Shown here one piece after another: positions 26,925 to 35,881 of a stretch of 64,000 nucleotides of DNA; the first letter of the stretch is position 1; every line of letters begins with the position of its first letter. This DNA comes from Marinoscillum sp964351625. GTDB taxonomy: Bacteria; Bacteroidota; Bacteroidia; Cytophagales; Cyclobacteriaceae. Position numbers and translations under genes: made by a program. The stretch spans positions 1 through 64,000 of the forward strand of contig CAYGOV010000008.1 of assembly GCA_964351625.1 (NCBI GenBank), in the 5' to 3' direction. A model generated the notes under the pieces. That model worked only from the letters and a program-made list of their open reading frames with translations, was not told the origin of the DNA and did not search any database.

Positions 26925-28757
26925 TTAACCTTTCTTACCTGGTTTCTTTTGCTGATCTTTCGCTCGCATTGCTTCCTCAATCTTTTGCTGGAAGCTCGAT
27001 TTCTTCTTGTTCACGTTTTTCTTACGGTTCTCATCCAAGATTTTTTTGATCTTATCCTCATCTATCAGTTTTCTGAAAAGAGCAATCTGACCAAACGAAA
27101 CGATGTTGGAAACAAAATAGTAAAAAGTAAGACCTGAAGCGTAGCTGTTCAAGAAAAACAAGAACATGATTGGCATCACATATTGCATGGATTTCATAGG
27201 TCCAGTGACTGTCGTCATCTGACTGTTTGACCATGTATAAAGAATCGTAGAGGCAGTCATTAGAAGCGTGAAAAGACTGATATGATCTCCGTAGAAAGGA
27301 ATAGTAAAAGGTAAATCCCAGATACTGTCATAGGTAGAGAGGTCAGTTGCCCAAAGGAAACTCTCCTGTCTTAACTCTATGGAGTTAGGGAAGAAGTAGA
27401 ACATTGCAAATAGAATCGGCATTTGTAGTAGCATAGGAATACAGCCACTTAGTGGATTAATACCCACTTTGGAATATAGTGCCATTTGCTCTTGCTGAGC
27501 TTTTTGAGCATCATCTCCGTGTTTTTCTTTTAGCTCATCCAGCTCGGGTTTCATGACCCGCATCTTAGCCATACCCATGTGAGACTTGTATGTCAATGGT
27601 GATAGGACGATCTTAAGGATTATCACCATGATGATAATGATGATCCCATAATTGCTAAAAAATCGCTCTAGGAAATGGAAAATAGGAATGATAGCAAACT
27701 TATTGATGAATGCTAATGGTCCCCAGCCTAGATCTACGTTCTGTCCGAAATCAGGTGCAACTTCTGAGAGAATTTCGTAATTATTAGGTCCGTAGTAGAA
27801 TTTGAAATTTGAGTTGTTGCTCAAGAAATCCTTCTGAGAAAGCTTGACACTCATCGCCATATGCTTTACTGATGATGAATCAGCGAAATCTATTGAACTA
27901 CTTACATAACCTGATTGAAAGGGTACAGAAGAGATAATTGCACTTGTAAAGAATTTTTGTCTAAAGGAAATCCAATTTGCAGATGTCTCTAGGTTTTCTT
28001 CTTCTTTCTCCTGAGAGGTGGCTGACAATTCGTCAACTTCACCATCAGCAAGTCTATAAATTACGGTCGTACGATTTCTAGCATCTTTGAAATCTTTCTC
28101 TAATCTGTTAGCATTTTGCTTCCAAGAGAAAGTCATTTGATCACTAATCATTGACTCTAGTCCTTCTTGAGTTATTTTCAATCCGATTTCATACCCATTA
28201 CCAGGAATGGTGTATTTGTATAAAACGAAGCGATTTTCCGGTAGGGCAAGACGGTATTCAATAACAGCTGTGTCTTCCTTTGTTAACTTTTGCGATTGTC
28301 CTCTTTGACTAAAGTACAACTCTGCAAGGTCTACCTGACGCCCAAGGTGATCTACTGTTAGGTGCTGAGCAGAATGTTTCTCATCGAAAAGAACAAGTGA
28401 CTCACCCTGAAAATCTTTGAAATCTTTTAGTTCTACTCTATTGACGAATCCACCTTTCGAGCTGAACGTCACTATCATGTTCTCATTCTCGACTGTGGTA
28501 GTATTTGCCTCACCAGCTGCAGCTTCAGAGAATAAACCGAATTTCATTTCATTCAGCTTCGTCAATGCACTATCAGTCAACTGCTGGGCAGGAGTAGGGG
28601 TATACTCTGCAGTTTTGGTATCTGCGACCAAACCAGTAGTGTCACTACTGTTGAGTTGAGAAATATCCTCTAGACTAGGCTCGGGTGCGAAAAACTGAAA
28701 ATATACTGTTATGAAAACTAGCATTACTACTAGTCCTGTAATCTGATTTCTATCCAT
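26925..28757 (-). CDS. yidC: Membrane protein insertase YidC
   Basis: Inserts and folds inner-membrane proteins, alone or with SecYEG. The 610-residue protein has an N-terminal TM helix (MDRNQITGLVVMLVFITVYFQFF, seen in part), a large periplasmic domain (about 60-350) and the conserved five-TM core (about 370-585) with KSHMGMAKMRVMKPELDELK and MLLQMPILFAMFYFF. The C-terminus is very basic (KKNVNKKKSSF, QQKKPGKKG), suiting ribosome contact. It follows pyrG by 24 nt. Confidence 0.97.
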   Translation of the reverse strand: MDRNQITGLVVMLVFITVYFQFFAPEPSLEDISQLNSSDTTGLVADTKTAEYTPTPAQQLTDSALTKLNEMKFGLFSEAAAGEANTTTVENENMIVTFSSKGGFVNRVELKDFKDFQGESLVLFDEKHSAQHLTVDHLGRQVDLAELYFSQRGQSQKLTKEDTAVIEYRLALPENRFVLYKYTIPGNGYEIGLKITQEGLESMISDQMTFSWKQNANRLEKDFKDARNRTTVIYRLADGEVDELSATSQEKEEENLETSANWISFRQKFFTSAIISSVPFQSGYVSSSIDFADSSSVKHMAMSVKLSQKDFLSNNSNFKFYYGPNNYEILSEVAPDFGQNVDLGWGPLAFINKFAIIPIFHFLERFFSNYGIIIIIMVIILKIVLSPLTYKSHMGMAKMRVMKPELDELKEKHGDDAQKAQQEQMALYSKVGINPLSGCIPMLLQMPILFAMFYFFPNSIELRQESFLWATDLSTYDSIWDLPFTIPFYGDHISLFTLLMTASTILYTWSNSQMTTVTGPMKSMQYVMPIMFLFFLNSYASGLTFYYFVSNIVSFGQIALFRKLIDEDKIKKILDENRKKNVNKKKSSFQQKIEEAMRAKDQQKKPGKKG

Positions 28758-28781
28758 GATTATATTGAATTCTTATTGAGA

Positions 28782-30407
28782 TCAAGCGCTCTCTTTTTCT
28801 TTTCTATATTGAATTGAGGCCTTGACGAATTTCACAAAAAGTGGGTGTGGATTAGCCACAGTTGACTTTAGTTCTGGGTGATATTGAGCTCCAATAAACC
28901 ATGGATGATCTTTTATCTCCATGATTTCCACCAAATCTGTATTAGGGTTTTTACCAGATGCTATCATCCCAGCTTGTTCAAACGCTGGCAAGAAAGCATT
29001 GTTAAATTCATATCTATGTCTATGTCGTTCGGAGATTTTGGTATGACTATACACACTGTATGCCTTGGTCCCTTTTTTGATGGCACAGTCATAAGCCCCT
29101 AGTCGCATGGTACCACCCATGTTCTTGATATTTTTTTGATCCTCCATAATATCAATCACAGGATACTTGGTTTTAGGATTCATCTCAGTGCTGCTAGCAC
29201 CTTTGAGATTAAGTACATTTCTAGCAAACTCGATAACTGCACATTGCATCCCTAGGCAAATTCCGAAAAATGGAATCTTATTTTCGCGGGCATATCTCAC
29301 AGTATTAATTTTACCTTCTATGCCTCGTTCTCCAAATCCAGGTGCAACCAAGATTCCGTCAAGGTCTTTCAAGTATTTATCGATATTTCCTTCTTCAAGA
29401 TCTTCAGCATGGATCCAATCAAGCTCAACTTTACATTCGTTTTCTGCTCCTGCATGAACAAAGGATTCAGCGATAGATTTATAAGCATCTTTTAACTCTA
29501 CATACTTACCAATCAAACCAATTTTCACTTGAGAAGTAGGGTTTTTAAGTCTCCCTAAAAATTCTTTCCAAGAATCAATTTTCGGCTCGCGTTTGTAAGA
29601 ATGCTTGAATTTCGCAAGAACACGCTCGTCAAGCTTTTCCTTACGCATCAAGATTGGCACATCGTAGATGGTCTCTGCGTCAAGTGCCTCAATTACATAA
29701 TTGATGGGCACGTTGCAAAATAGTGCAAGCTTCTTTCGGATTTCATTGTTTAATGGGTACTCAGATCTACAAACAAGAATGTCTGGTTGGATACCAGCTT
29801 CTAGAAGTTCTTTTACAGAATGTTGAGTTGGTTTTGTTTTGAGTTCACCCGCTGTTTTGAGGTAAGGAACCAAAGTCAAGTGAATGGAAATGCAATTAGT
29901 ACTTCCTAACTCAAATCGCGCTTGTCTCACAGCCTCTATAAATGGAAGTGATTCAATATCACCAACGCATCCGCCAAGTTCTGTTATGATGATATCATAC
30001 TTGCCAGTTTCACCTAGCTTATATATGTTGTTTTTAATCTCGTCAGTGATATGTGGGATCACTTGAACTGTTTTACCAAGAAACTCGCCTTTACGCTCCC
30101 TTTGGATGACATTATCGTAGATTCTACCAGTGGTCACGTTGTTACTTTGTGAAGTAGCTATACCTAGAAAACGTTCGTAGTGACCTAGATCAAGGTCTGT
30201 TTCTGCACCATCATCGGTGACATAGCATTCACCATGCTCATAAGGATTCAATGTGCCTGGATCAATATTGATATATGGATCGAATTTTTGAATAGTTACA
30301 GAGTATCCTCGTGCTTGAAGCAGCTTGCCCAGAGAGGCTGAAATGATACCTTTTCCTAAAGAAGAAGTTACGCCACCCGTAACGAAGATGTATTTAACCT
30401 TGGACAT
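28782..30407 (-). CDS. pyrG: CTP synthase
   Basis: Makes CTP from UTP with glutamine-derived ammonia. The N-terminal synthetase part has KYIFVTGGVTSSLGKGI and the C-terminal class I glutamine amidotransferase has the nucleophile loop FFGICLGMQ, with the His-Glu pair in QYHPELKS. I start at ATG 30407 (MSKVKYIFVTGGV); a GTG 54 nt upstream extends the frame without conserved sequence. Upstream of yidC in a likely operon. Confidence 0.97.
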   Translation of the reverse strand: MSKVKYIFVTGGVTSSLGKGIISASLGKLLQARGYSVTIQKFDPYINIDPGTLNPYEHGECYVTDDGAETDLDLGHYERFLGIATSQSNNVTTGRIYDNVIQRERKGEFLGKTVQVIPHITDEIKNNIYKLGETGKYDIIITELGGCVGDIESLPFIEAVRQARFELGSTNCISIHLTLVPYLKTAGELKTKPTQHSVKELLEAGIQPDILVCRSEYPLNNEIRKKLALFCNVPINYVIEALDAETIYDVPILMRKEKLDERVLAKFKHSYKREPKIDSWKEFLGRLKNPTSQVKIGLIGKYVELKDAYKSIAESFVHAGAENECKVELDWIHAEDLEEGNIDKYLKDLDGILVAPGFGERGIEGKINTVRYARENKIPFFGICLGMQCAVIEFARNVLNLKGASSTEMNPKTKYPVIDIMEDQKNIKNMGGTMRLGAYDCAIKKGTKAYSVYSHTKISERHRHRYEFNNAFLPAFEQAGMIASGKNPNTDLVEIMEIKDHPWFIGAQYHPELKSTVANPHPLFVKFVKASIQYRKEKESA

Positions 30408-30442
30408 GTAATCTGATTGATCTTTGGTATTGTTACGGGATG

Positions 30443-30450
30443 CAAAGCTA
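30443..30450 (-). promoter_or_regulatory. Possible -7 element for pyrG-yidC
   Basis: TAGCTTTG on the minus strand, 35 nt upstream of the pyrG ATG, matches the -7 consensus. No TTG at the right distance was found for -33. Confidence 0.33.
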
Positions 30451-30608
30451 GGCTTTTCCACGTAATAGTGGGGACAGTGGACAATTTAAAATTGAGAGGA
30501 TTTCGCGTCAATGAGTATGGACTTACTAATTCCATTTTTAAGCATGAAAATAATGGTAGGTAAATAGCTAAAATCAGACCCTAGAAAGAGGCGTAAAATT
30601 AATATAAT

Positions 30609-30670
30609 GTTCAAAAAAATATTTTCGAACTAGTTTAATTAAATGTCGTTACATTTAATGTACTTGTAAC
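30609..30670. promoter_or_regulatory. Dyad symmetries upstream of marR, possible operator
   Basis: Three imperfectly nested dyads lie just before the marR start: GTTC...GAAC flanking an A/T core (30609-30630), TACATT-T-AATGTA (30650-30662) and GTTACA...TGTAAC (30648-30670). MarR proteins bind short AT-rich palindromes and often repress themselves and a divergent gene; here the divergent gene is pyrG. The assignment is inference. Confidence 0.4.
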
Positions 30671-30677
30671 ATAGCAT

Positions 30678-31130
30678 ATGGGAATTTCAGACGACATTAA
30701 GCAAAGCAAATTTAAAAGTGAACTAAGCAAAGCTTTTATAAATATCGTTTATACGAATAACTGGCTTGCTCAGCGCCAAGTTGGTGTATTTAAACCTTAT
30801 GGTCTTACTGCACCACAGTTTAATATTCTTCGAATTCTAAGAGGTCAACATCCAAACCCAGCCACTATCAATCTTTTAATAGATCGAATGCTTGATAAAA
30901 GCTCGAATGCTTCTAGAATAGTAGATAAACTAGAATCTAAAGGATTGGTAGCTCGCAAGCAATGCGCTGCAGATAGGAGAGCAGTAGACGTAGTTATTAC
31001 AGAAAAGGCACTTAATACTTTAAAAGAGATAGATGATGCCATGCAAGTGTGGGAGCAGTCAAATAGTAATCTAAGCGAAGAAGAATGCCTCAAGCTAAAT
31101 CTACTCCTAGATAAGTTAAGGACTCAATAG
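30678..31130 (+). CDS. MarR-family transcriptional regulator
   Basis: A 150-residue winged helix-turn-helix dimer protein. The core is visible as GLTAPQFNILRILRGQHPNP (wing/recognition region), then LIDRMLDKSSNASRIVDKLE and the wing GLVARKQCAADRRAVDVVIT. One Cys (C95 or so, in KQCAADRR) could sense oxidants but this is not supported further. It diverges from pyrG and its stop is 2 nt from the uspA stop. Confidence 0.92.
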   Translation: MGISDDIKQSKFKSELSKAFINIVYTNNWLAQRQVGVFKPYGLTAPQFNILRILRGQHPNPATINLLIDRMLDKSSNASRIVDKLESKGLVARKQCAADRRAVDVVITEKALNTLKEIDDAMQVWEQSNSNLSEEECLKLNLLLDKLRTQ

Positions 31131-31132
31131 AT

Positions 31133-32059
31133 TTAGAGTTCCTTTAGATAATCTAATATGCCGGCATTTTTTCCCTTTGGTCGAATTACGAGCATTGGAG
31201 TTTCTCCATTTACTTGAATAAGTTTTTCCGCTTTACTACCAATGAACAGGGCGGTGGTGGCTGTTCTTCCTTTAGCGCCAATAATAATCAATGTTGATTT
31301 GGATTTCTTTGCAAGTGCATTGATGTCAGAAATGATATCCTCGTCTTTATCTAGGGAGTATTTCTGAACAACATTGAGATCTTCAAGCTTTATACCTTTA
31401 GAGTATAATTCGAAATCTTTCTTTGCATGTTCTTTCATGATTTCGGCAAATTCTTTGAAAGACTTACCAGTGTAGTGGTAACCTACCGGAACTTGATAGA
31501 CGTTTTGAATAATGATTTCGCCTTGTTCTTTTGACTTGCGCATCAATGAAGCAGCCTTTTCTAATGCACTTCTTGAATAATCGGAGAAATCAGTGGGCAC
31601 TAACATTCTAGCCATGCTAAGTACGCTGCCTTTAGGTATTATGAGTAAAGAACAACTTGCTCGTCTCGCTATTCGGTTTACTAATACACCACCGCCTTTT
31701 TTTTCATTTTTGCGCCCCAAGATGACCAAGTCAGTCTTTTCTTTAACAATATGCTTAAGCAAGGCTTTTGTGACCTGACCTTCATCGACGATTACTTTGA
31801 TATCAATTTCTACGTTAGAATTTTTAAAATAATTCGAAATTACTTCTTCAAGATCTTTTTTCCTCTCCGCGATTGCTTGATCAAGCAGATTTGGGAACTC
31901 TTTCTTAACCTTTTCTGGTATATTTATTTCGCGAATTATGTTTACAAAGTTTACCACTTTGGAGCTAGATAGTTCACTTACGAAGGAAGCTGCTTTGATC
32001 AGATCCTTATCAGTCTCTGAATGATCTAATCCGACAAGAATTTTATTGAATTTGTACAT
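31133..32059 (-). CDS. Tandem universal stress protein (UspA family)
   Basis: Two USP domains in one 308-residue protein (about 1-145 and 146-290), probably a cytosolic stress-responsive ATP-binding or scaffold protein. The first has the opening ILVGLDHSE and the region LVILGRKNEKKGGG; the second has ARMLVPTDFSDYS and IIGAKGRTATTALFIGSKAEKLI, nearer to the G-x2-G-x9-G-[ST] ATP motif. A TAAATTTG box lies 23 nt upstream. Converges on marR. Confidence 0.93.
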   Translation of the reverse strand: MYKFNKILVGLDHSETDKDLIKAASFVSELSSSKVVNFVNIIREINIPEKVKKEFPNLLDQAIAERKKDLEEVISNYFKNSNVEIDIKVIVDEGQVTKALLKHIVKEKTDLVILGRKNEKKGGGVLVNRIARRASCSLLIIPKGSVLSMARMLVPTDFSDYSRSALEKAASLMRKSKEQGEIIIQNVYQVPVGYHYTGKSFKEFAEIMKEHAKKDFELYSKGIKLEDLNVVQKYSLDKDEDIISDINALAKKSKSTLIIIGAKGRTATTALFIGSKAEKLIQVNGETPMLVIRPKGKNAGILDYLKEL

Positions 32060-32082
32060 AACCCAACTAGATTTAAAAAACG

Positions 32083-32090
32083 CAAATTTA
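32083..32090 (-). promoter_or_regulatory. Possible -7 element for uspA-like gene
   Basis: TAAATTTG on the minus strand, 23 nt upstream of the ATG, matches TAnnTTTG. No -33 TTG at suitable spacing. Confidence 0.35.
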
Positions 32091-32164
32091 ACGTAGAATT
32101 AGATCAGTATCTTGTGTACTGTAATTAATCTTTAATAACCAAGACTATAGTTAAATCAAAAGGT

Positions 32165-33241
32165 TTAAGTCTCTGCCGCGATAAAGTCAGACATCTGCTC
32201 AATGATTTCCTTGCTGTGCGTAGGAAAATTAGCAATCCTAATGTGATCATCTTTGAACTTCCCATATCCTTTACCTACTATCCAACCCTTAGCATCCATT
32301 CTTTGTAATACTTCTTTATTGCCCTGATCACAATTGGCTACAATAACAGTTTTCGACCTATTGACTTTGTTACTGATAAATGGACTTAAAGTCTTTGATT
32401 TATCTAATGCATTATACAAAATGCTAGCCTTATATAGCGTGTCATTCTGTATGGACTTGATACCCCTATTGAGCATATCACCGGCTACCTTACCTAATAA
32501 GTAGATGAACAGTGTATTAGGTGTTTCAGGTGTTTGATTCTTATCACCCATGGCTTTTAGTGCCTGTAAATCGTGATAGCTACCTGTAACAAAACCTGCG
32601 TTTTTCAGTGATTCATGCTTTTCAAAACATTTTTTATTGACTATCCATACACCCAAACCTGACGGAAGCCCAAAACATTTTTGAACAGAGAAATATGCCG
32701 TATCTACTAAATTGAAATCAAGAGGTACCGAAGGAAATGCACTTACTCCATCTAAGGCAATCAGCTTATCAGGGTAATTAGTTCTAAGCTCTTTGAGTTT
32801 GTTCAAATCAAATCCATATCCAATACTGGTTTCATTCAATGTAACAGATATCAATTCGGCGGATTCCGGCACTTTATAATCTGTGAACTCTTGTCCGTAA
32901 GCAGTACTATGTACAGTTGAGTTCTTTTTATAGTCTTGGGAAAATTGGAAGAATTTTTCCGAAAAAGAACCATTCACAAAATGGTGTGATTGTTTGCCCA
33001 CAAGATTCTGAATGATCCTTTCCCAAATTTCATTTGCAGAAGAAAGAAAATAGATTTCAAAGTTGTCAGGGACACCCAACAACAATTTTAGATTTTGTCT
33101 TGCTTCCGAGAAAATGGACTGAAATGCTGCTCCACGATGTGAAATTGACATTACGTTCTCGTTAAACGCAGATTTCATGTGGTCAGGAAGGGTGTAAAAG
33201 GTCTGTGAAGGACCAGGAGTGAAATATACTTTGTGTATCAT
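32165..33241 (-). CDS. Phosphoserine aminotransferase-like class V aminotransferase
   Basis: PLP-dependent class V aminotransferase of the SerC group, predicted to turn 3-phosphohydroxypyruvate plus glutamate into phosphoserine. It opens with KVYFTPGPSQTF, typical of SerC, and the PLP lysine is in TAYFSVQKCFGLPSGLGV (K near 191). At 358 residues the size fits. It lies two genes downstream of the SerB-SerA fusion and on the same strand, which supports the serine role. Because some relatives act on other amino acids, I leave the symbol blank. Confidence 0.85.
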   Translation of the reverse strand: MIHKVYFTPGPSQTFYTLPDHMKSAFNENVMSISHRGAAFQSIFSEARQNLKLLLGVPDNFEIYFLSSANEIWERIIQNLVGKQSHHFVNGSFSEKFFQFSQDYKKNSTVHSTAYGQEFTDYKVPESAELISVTLNETSIGYGFDLNKLKELRTNYPDKLIALDGVSAFPSVPLDFNLVDTAYFSVQKCFGLPSGLGVWIVNKKCFEKHESLKNAGFVTGSYHDLQALKAMGDKNQTPETPNTLFIYLLGKVAGDMLNRGIKSIQNDTLYKASILYNALDKSKTLSPFISNKVNRSKTVIVANCDQGNKEVLQRMDAKGWIVGKGYGKFKDDHIRIANFPTHSKEIIEQMSDFIAAET

Positions 33242-33492
33242 CTCAATGTTAAAGGTGCAGTTTCTATTTTTGTTGATGAGAGAGGATATTGTTTTTAAAC
33301 TAACATCTAGATAATACCGGGTGAAGTGGGATGGTAAAATTGGGCCTCATATCAGTTTCGATTGATACCTCGTTCAAATGTTCAGGATAACAGAGGATCT
33401 TTGACCCATGGCACAGCCTAAATCCTTATTTAAAAGGGTTTAATTAACTGCCTCTCTCGTTTTTTTATTTGTCAATTCATTGAGAGCGAATC

Positions 33493-33900
33493 TTATGCTC
33501 GGGTTTCCATCCACCTAAAAGTGCGATTGAGAATCTTCAATGCAAGTTTGATTTTTTTCACACTTATCATTTCTTCAGATTCGTCATACATAGTTACTCC
33601 ATCTGCAAAAAGAACGATTTGAGGAAAATCATTGCTTATACCAGCAATGTCTGAAACTTCAGTGGAAACATCTTTTGAGAGCGAATCGTCAACTAAGAAG
33701 ACATCAATTTCTTCGTCTGAAAAGCTCCAGTTACTTTCCAATTCAAACTTTTTCTCAACGCTTTCACGTGAGGAAGACCTATGCTTGTAAATTAAGACAG
33801 GCTTTCGTTTGGAACCCTCAATCACCTCATCGAGATCACTCAAGGAGATGATTTTGTTCCATTTTGGAGGATATTGATTCATTGGCGATGAATTAAACAT
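33493..33900 (-). CDS. YtxJ-like (DUF2847) thioredoxin-fold protein lacking its cysteine
   Basis: A 135-residue single thioredoxin-fold protein resembling bacillithiol-system redox protein YtxJ, which normally carries one redox Cys after 'KHS/T'. Here PVLIYKHRSSSRES replaces that stretch, and the Cys position is Ser (about residue 44). The whole protein has no cysteine. The cis-proline loop (DFPQIVLF) that follows in the fold is kept. Either it has lost redox activity and is a scaffold, or it belongs to a diverged subfamily. Located between serC and serB-serA. Confidence 0.65.
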   Translation of the reverse strand: MFNSSPMNQYPPKWNKIISLSDLDEVIEGSKRKPVLIYKHRSSSRESVEKKFELESNWSFSDEEIDVFLVDDSLSKDVSTEVSDIAGISNDFPQIVLFADGVTMYDESEEMISVKKIKLALKILNRTFRWMETRA

Positions 33901-33951
33901 TATGGTGCGAACTATGATTTAAAGAAACACCCGTCACTTTGAGCAAACAAG

Positions 33952-35844
33952 TTAATACAAAACTCGAAATCTTATCGTTTCCTTAATTGATTTTAAACTA
34001 GCAATAATTTCATCGTCATAATCTTTGTTGATATCAGTGATCACATAACCCACTTCCTCATTTGTTTTCAAATACTGTCCTACAATATTGAGGTTGTGTG
34101 AAGCGAGCTCATTGTTGATTCTCGCAAGTACACCTGGTTCATTTCTGTGTATATGTATGAACCTATGTGCATTTACCAATCTTGGTAATACGATATTCGG
34201 GAAATTAACGCTGTTATTGGTGGATCCTGTATTTATATATTCCATGATCTTACCAGGCACGAAATCGGCGATGTTTTCTTGAGCCTCTAGGGTGCTACCG
34301 CCTATATGAGGGGTAAGTATAGTGTTTGGTAACCCCCGCAATTCGGACATGAACTCATCTTTATTGCTCAGAGGTTCTTCTGGGAACACGTCTACACCTA
34401 CACCTTGTATCTTTCCACTTAGCACATATTTTCTTAGTGCCGGAATATCAACAATAGGGCCTCTACTGAGATTAAGGAAAACAACACCATCTTTCATTTT
34501 TGAAAAATGATCCTCTGTAATGAATTTGTCATTTTCAGGGCGACCATCTACATGAACAGAAATCATATCAGAAGTTGCTAGTAGATCATCAAGAGATTTG
34601 CATTGGTGTGCATTCCCCAAGGCTAGTTTTTCTTCTAAATCATAAAATTGAACTTTGATGCCTAAAGATTCTGCAACAACAGAAAGCTGAGCACCAATGT
34701 TTCCATAACCTATAATACCAAGTGTTTTTCCACGGACCTCAAAACTGCCAGATGCAGATTTTGTCCAAACCCCGTTATGCATATCTACCGATTTGTCCGG
34801 CAGATTTCTCATAAGCATGATGATCTCAGCTATAGCCATCTCTACTACTGATCTCGTATTTGAAAATGGCGCATTGAAAACCACTATGCCTTTTTTCAAG
34901 CATGTATTGAGATCAATTTGGTTTGTGCCAATACAAAATGCTCCAACCGCTAGCAATCTGTGAGCATGTTCCAGTACGCGTGCAGTTACCTGTGTTTTGG
35001 ATCTGATACCTAATATAGAAACATCTTTAATCGCCTCGATCAATTCATCTTCGTCCATCGCTGCAGGATGAACTCTCACATTATATCCTTCTTCCTTTAG
35101 TTTATTAACTCCATGTTCATGGATGTTTTCTAACACCAATACATTAATTCTGTTTTTGGGGTATGAAAGTGCTCTGTTCATATTATTCATGTATAAAAAT
35201 TCATCCAAATTAGGTGCCTCATGATCCGCATTTTCTAGGACGTTGGCCCTTTTTACATTTTCAGTAAATGCGTAAAATTTATGTGCAATTCCTGCTTTTT
35301 TAATTTCAAAATCTGTGTAGCCATCGCCTATTACAACTACTTCACCTTTTAGCTTCAAAGCTTCTATTTTTTTAGGCTTACCATTATTTGATGAGAGGAC
35401 ATTGTCTCTATCAAAGCCTACAATATTTCCATTGAGATCATAGACAAATTCATTGGCATAAACGTGCTCTGCTTTGATCCCATAAGGCTCTACAATAGGT
35501 ACGATGAAATCTCTAAATCCATTCGATAAAATGATAATTTGATCTGCATAATGCTGCACAAATTCCTTGTTTCTTTTAAAGGATTCAGAAACCTGTAGAC
35601 TTAACCTATCAATCAGCTCTGGCAAGTGAGATTTGTTGGCTTTGAGTATCTCCAATCTTTGCTCCAATGACTCACGGAAGGACAGTTTGCCCTCCATTCC
35701 AAGATCAGTGATCGCCTTGATCTTTTGGAGAGATTCTAAAGCGTCCGGCTTACCTTTCAAAGATACTTCACATAATACGTCAAGAGCCTCTACTCTTGTA
35801 AAGGTGCTGTCAAAATCGATTACGATATGTGTAGCCTTTTCCAT
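33952..35844 (-). CDS. Fused phosphoserine phosphatase (SerB) - phosphoglycerate dehydrogenase (SerA)
   Basis: One chain with the first and last enzymes of the phosphorylated serine pathway. Residues 1-225 are a HAD phosphatase: D10-F-D12 in IDFDSTFTRVEA, the LSNGF loop (106-110), K159 in GKPKKIEALK and VVIGDGYTDFEIKKAG. Residues about 230-545 are a D-3-phosphoglycerate dehydrogenase: GIIGYGNIGAQ (376-386), LSRGPIVD and DVFPEEP, active-site His in TPHIGGST. The last 80 residues are an ACT domain (HRNEPGVLARINNEL), the usual serine-feedback site. I use ATG at 35844 (630 residues); an ATG at 35883 would overlap the divergent start codon. Confidence 0.92.
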   Translation of the reverse strand: MEKATHIVIDFDSTFTRVEALDVLCEVSLKGKPDALESLQKIKAITDLGMEGKLSFRESLEQRLEILKANKSHLPELIDRLSLQVSESFKRNKEFVQHYADQIIILSNGFRDFIVPIVEPYGIKAEHVYANEFVYDLNGNIVGFDRDNVLSSNNGKPKKIEALKLKGEVVVIGDGYTDFEIKKAGIAHKFYAFTENVKRANVLENADHEAPNLDEFLYMNNMNRALSYPKNRINVLVLENIHEHGVNKLKEEGYNVRVHPAAMDEDELIEAIKDVSILGIRSKTQVTARVLEHAHRLLAVGAFCIGTNQIDLNTCLKKGIVVFNAPFSNTRSVVEMAIAEIIMLMRNLPDKSVDMHNGVWTKSASGSFEVRGKTLGIIGYGNIGAQLSVVAESLGIKVQFYDLEEKLALGNAHQCKSLDDLLATSDMISVHVDGRPENDKFITEDHFSKMKDGVVFLNLSRGPIVDIPALRKYVLSGKIQGVGVDVFPEEPLSNKDEFMSELRGLPNTILTPHIGGSTLEAQENIADFVPGKIMEYINTGSTNNSVNFPNIVLPRLVNAHRFIHIHRNEPGVLARINNELASHNLNIVGQYLKTNEEVGYVITDINKDYDDEIIASLKSIKETIRFRVLY

Positions 35845-35861
35845 ATGTTCGCTAAAATGAA

Positions 35862-35875
35862 GCTTAAAATTAAGC
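35862..35875. promoter_or_regulatory. Short dyad in the serB-serA / hydrolase divergent gap
   Basis: GCTTAA-AA-TTAAGC, a 14-base dyad, lies in the 37 bases between the chosen start of serB-serA and the ATG of the divergent serine hydrolase. Possible operator; could be a chance AT-rich palindrome. Confidence 0.25.
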
Positions 35876-35881
35876 ACCTGC

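Noticed and set aside
33242..33492. Possible small RNA or gene in the 251-bp gap between serC and the YtxJ-like gene
   Set aside because: No open frame with a plausible start, no strong hairpin and no promoter match on either strand; probably the serC leader region.
33755..33780. CACGTG-centred sequence resembling parS
   Set aside because: Only 11 of 16 positions match TGTTTCACGTGAAACA, and it lies inside the YtxJ-like coding region; too weak for a parS call.
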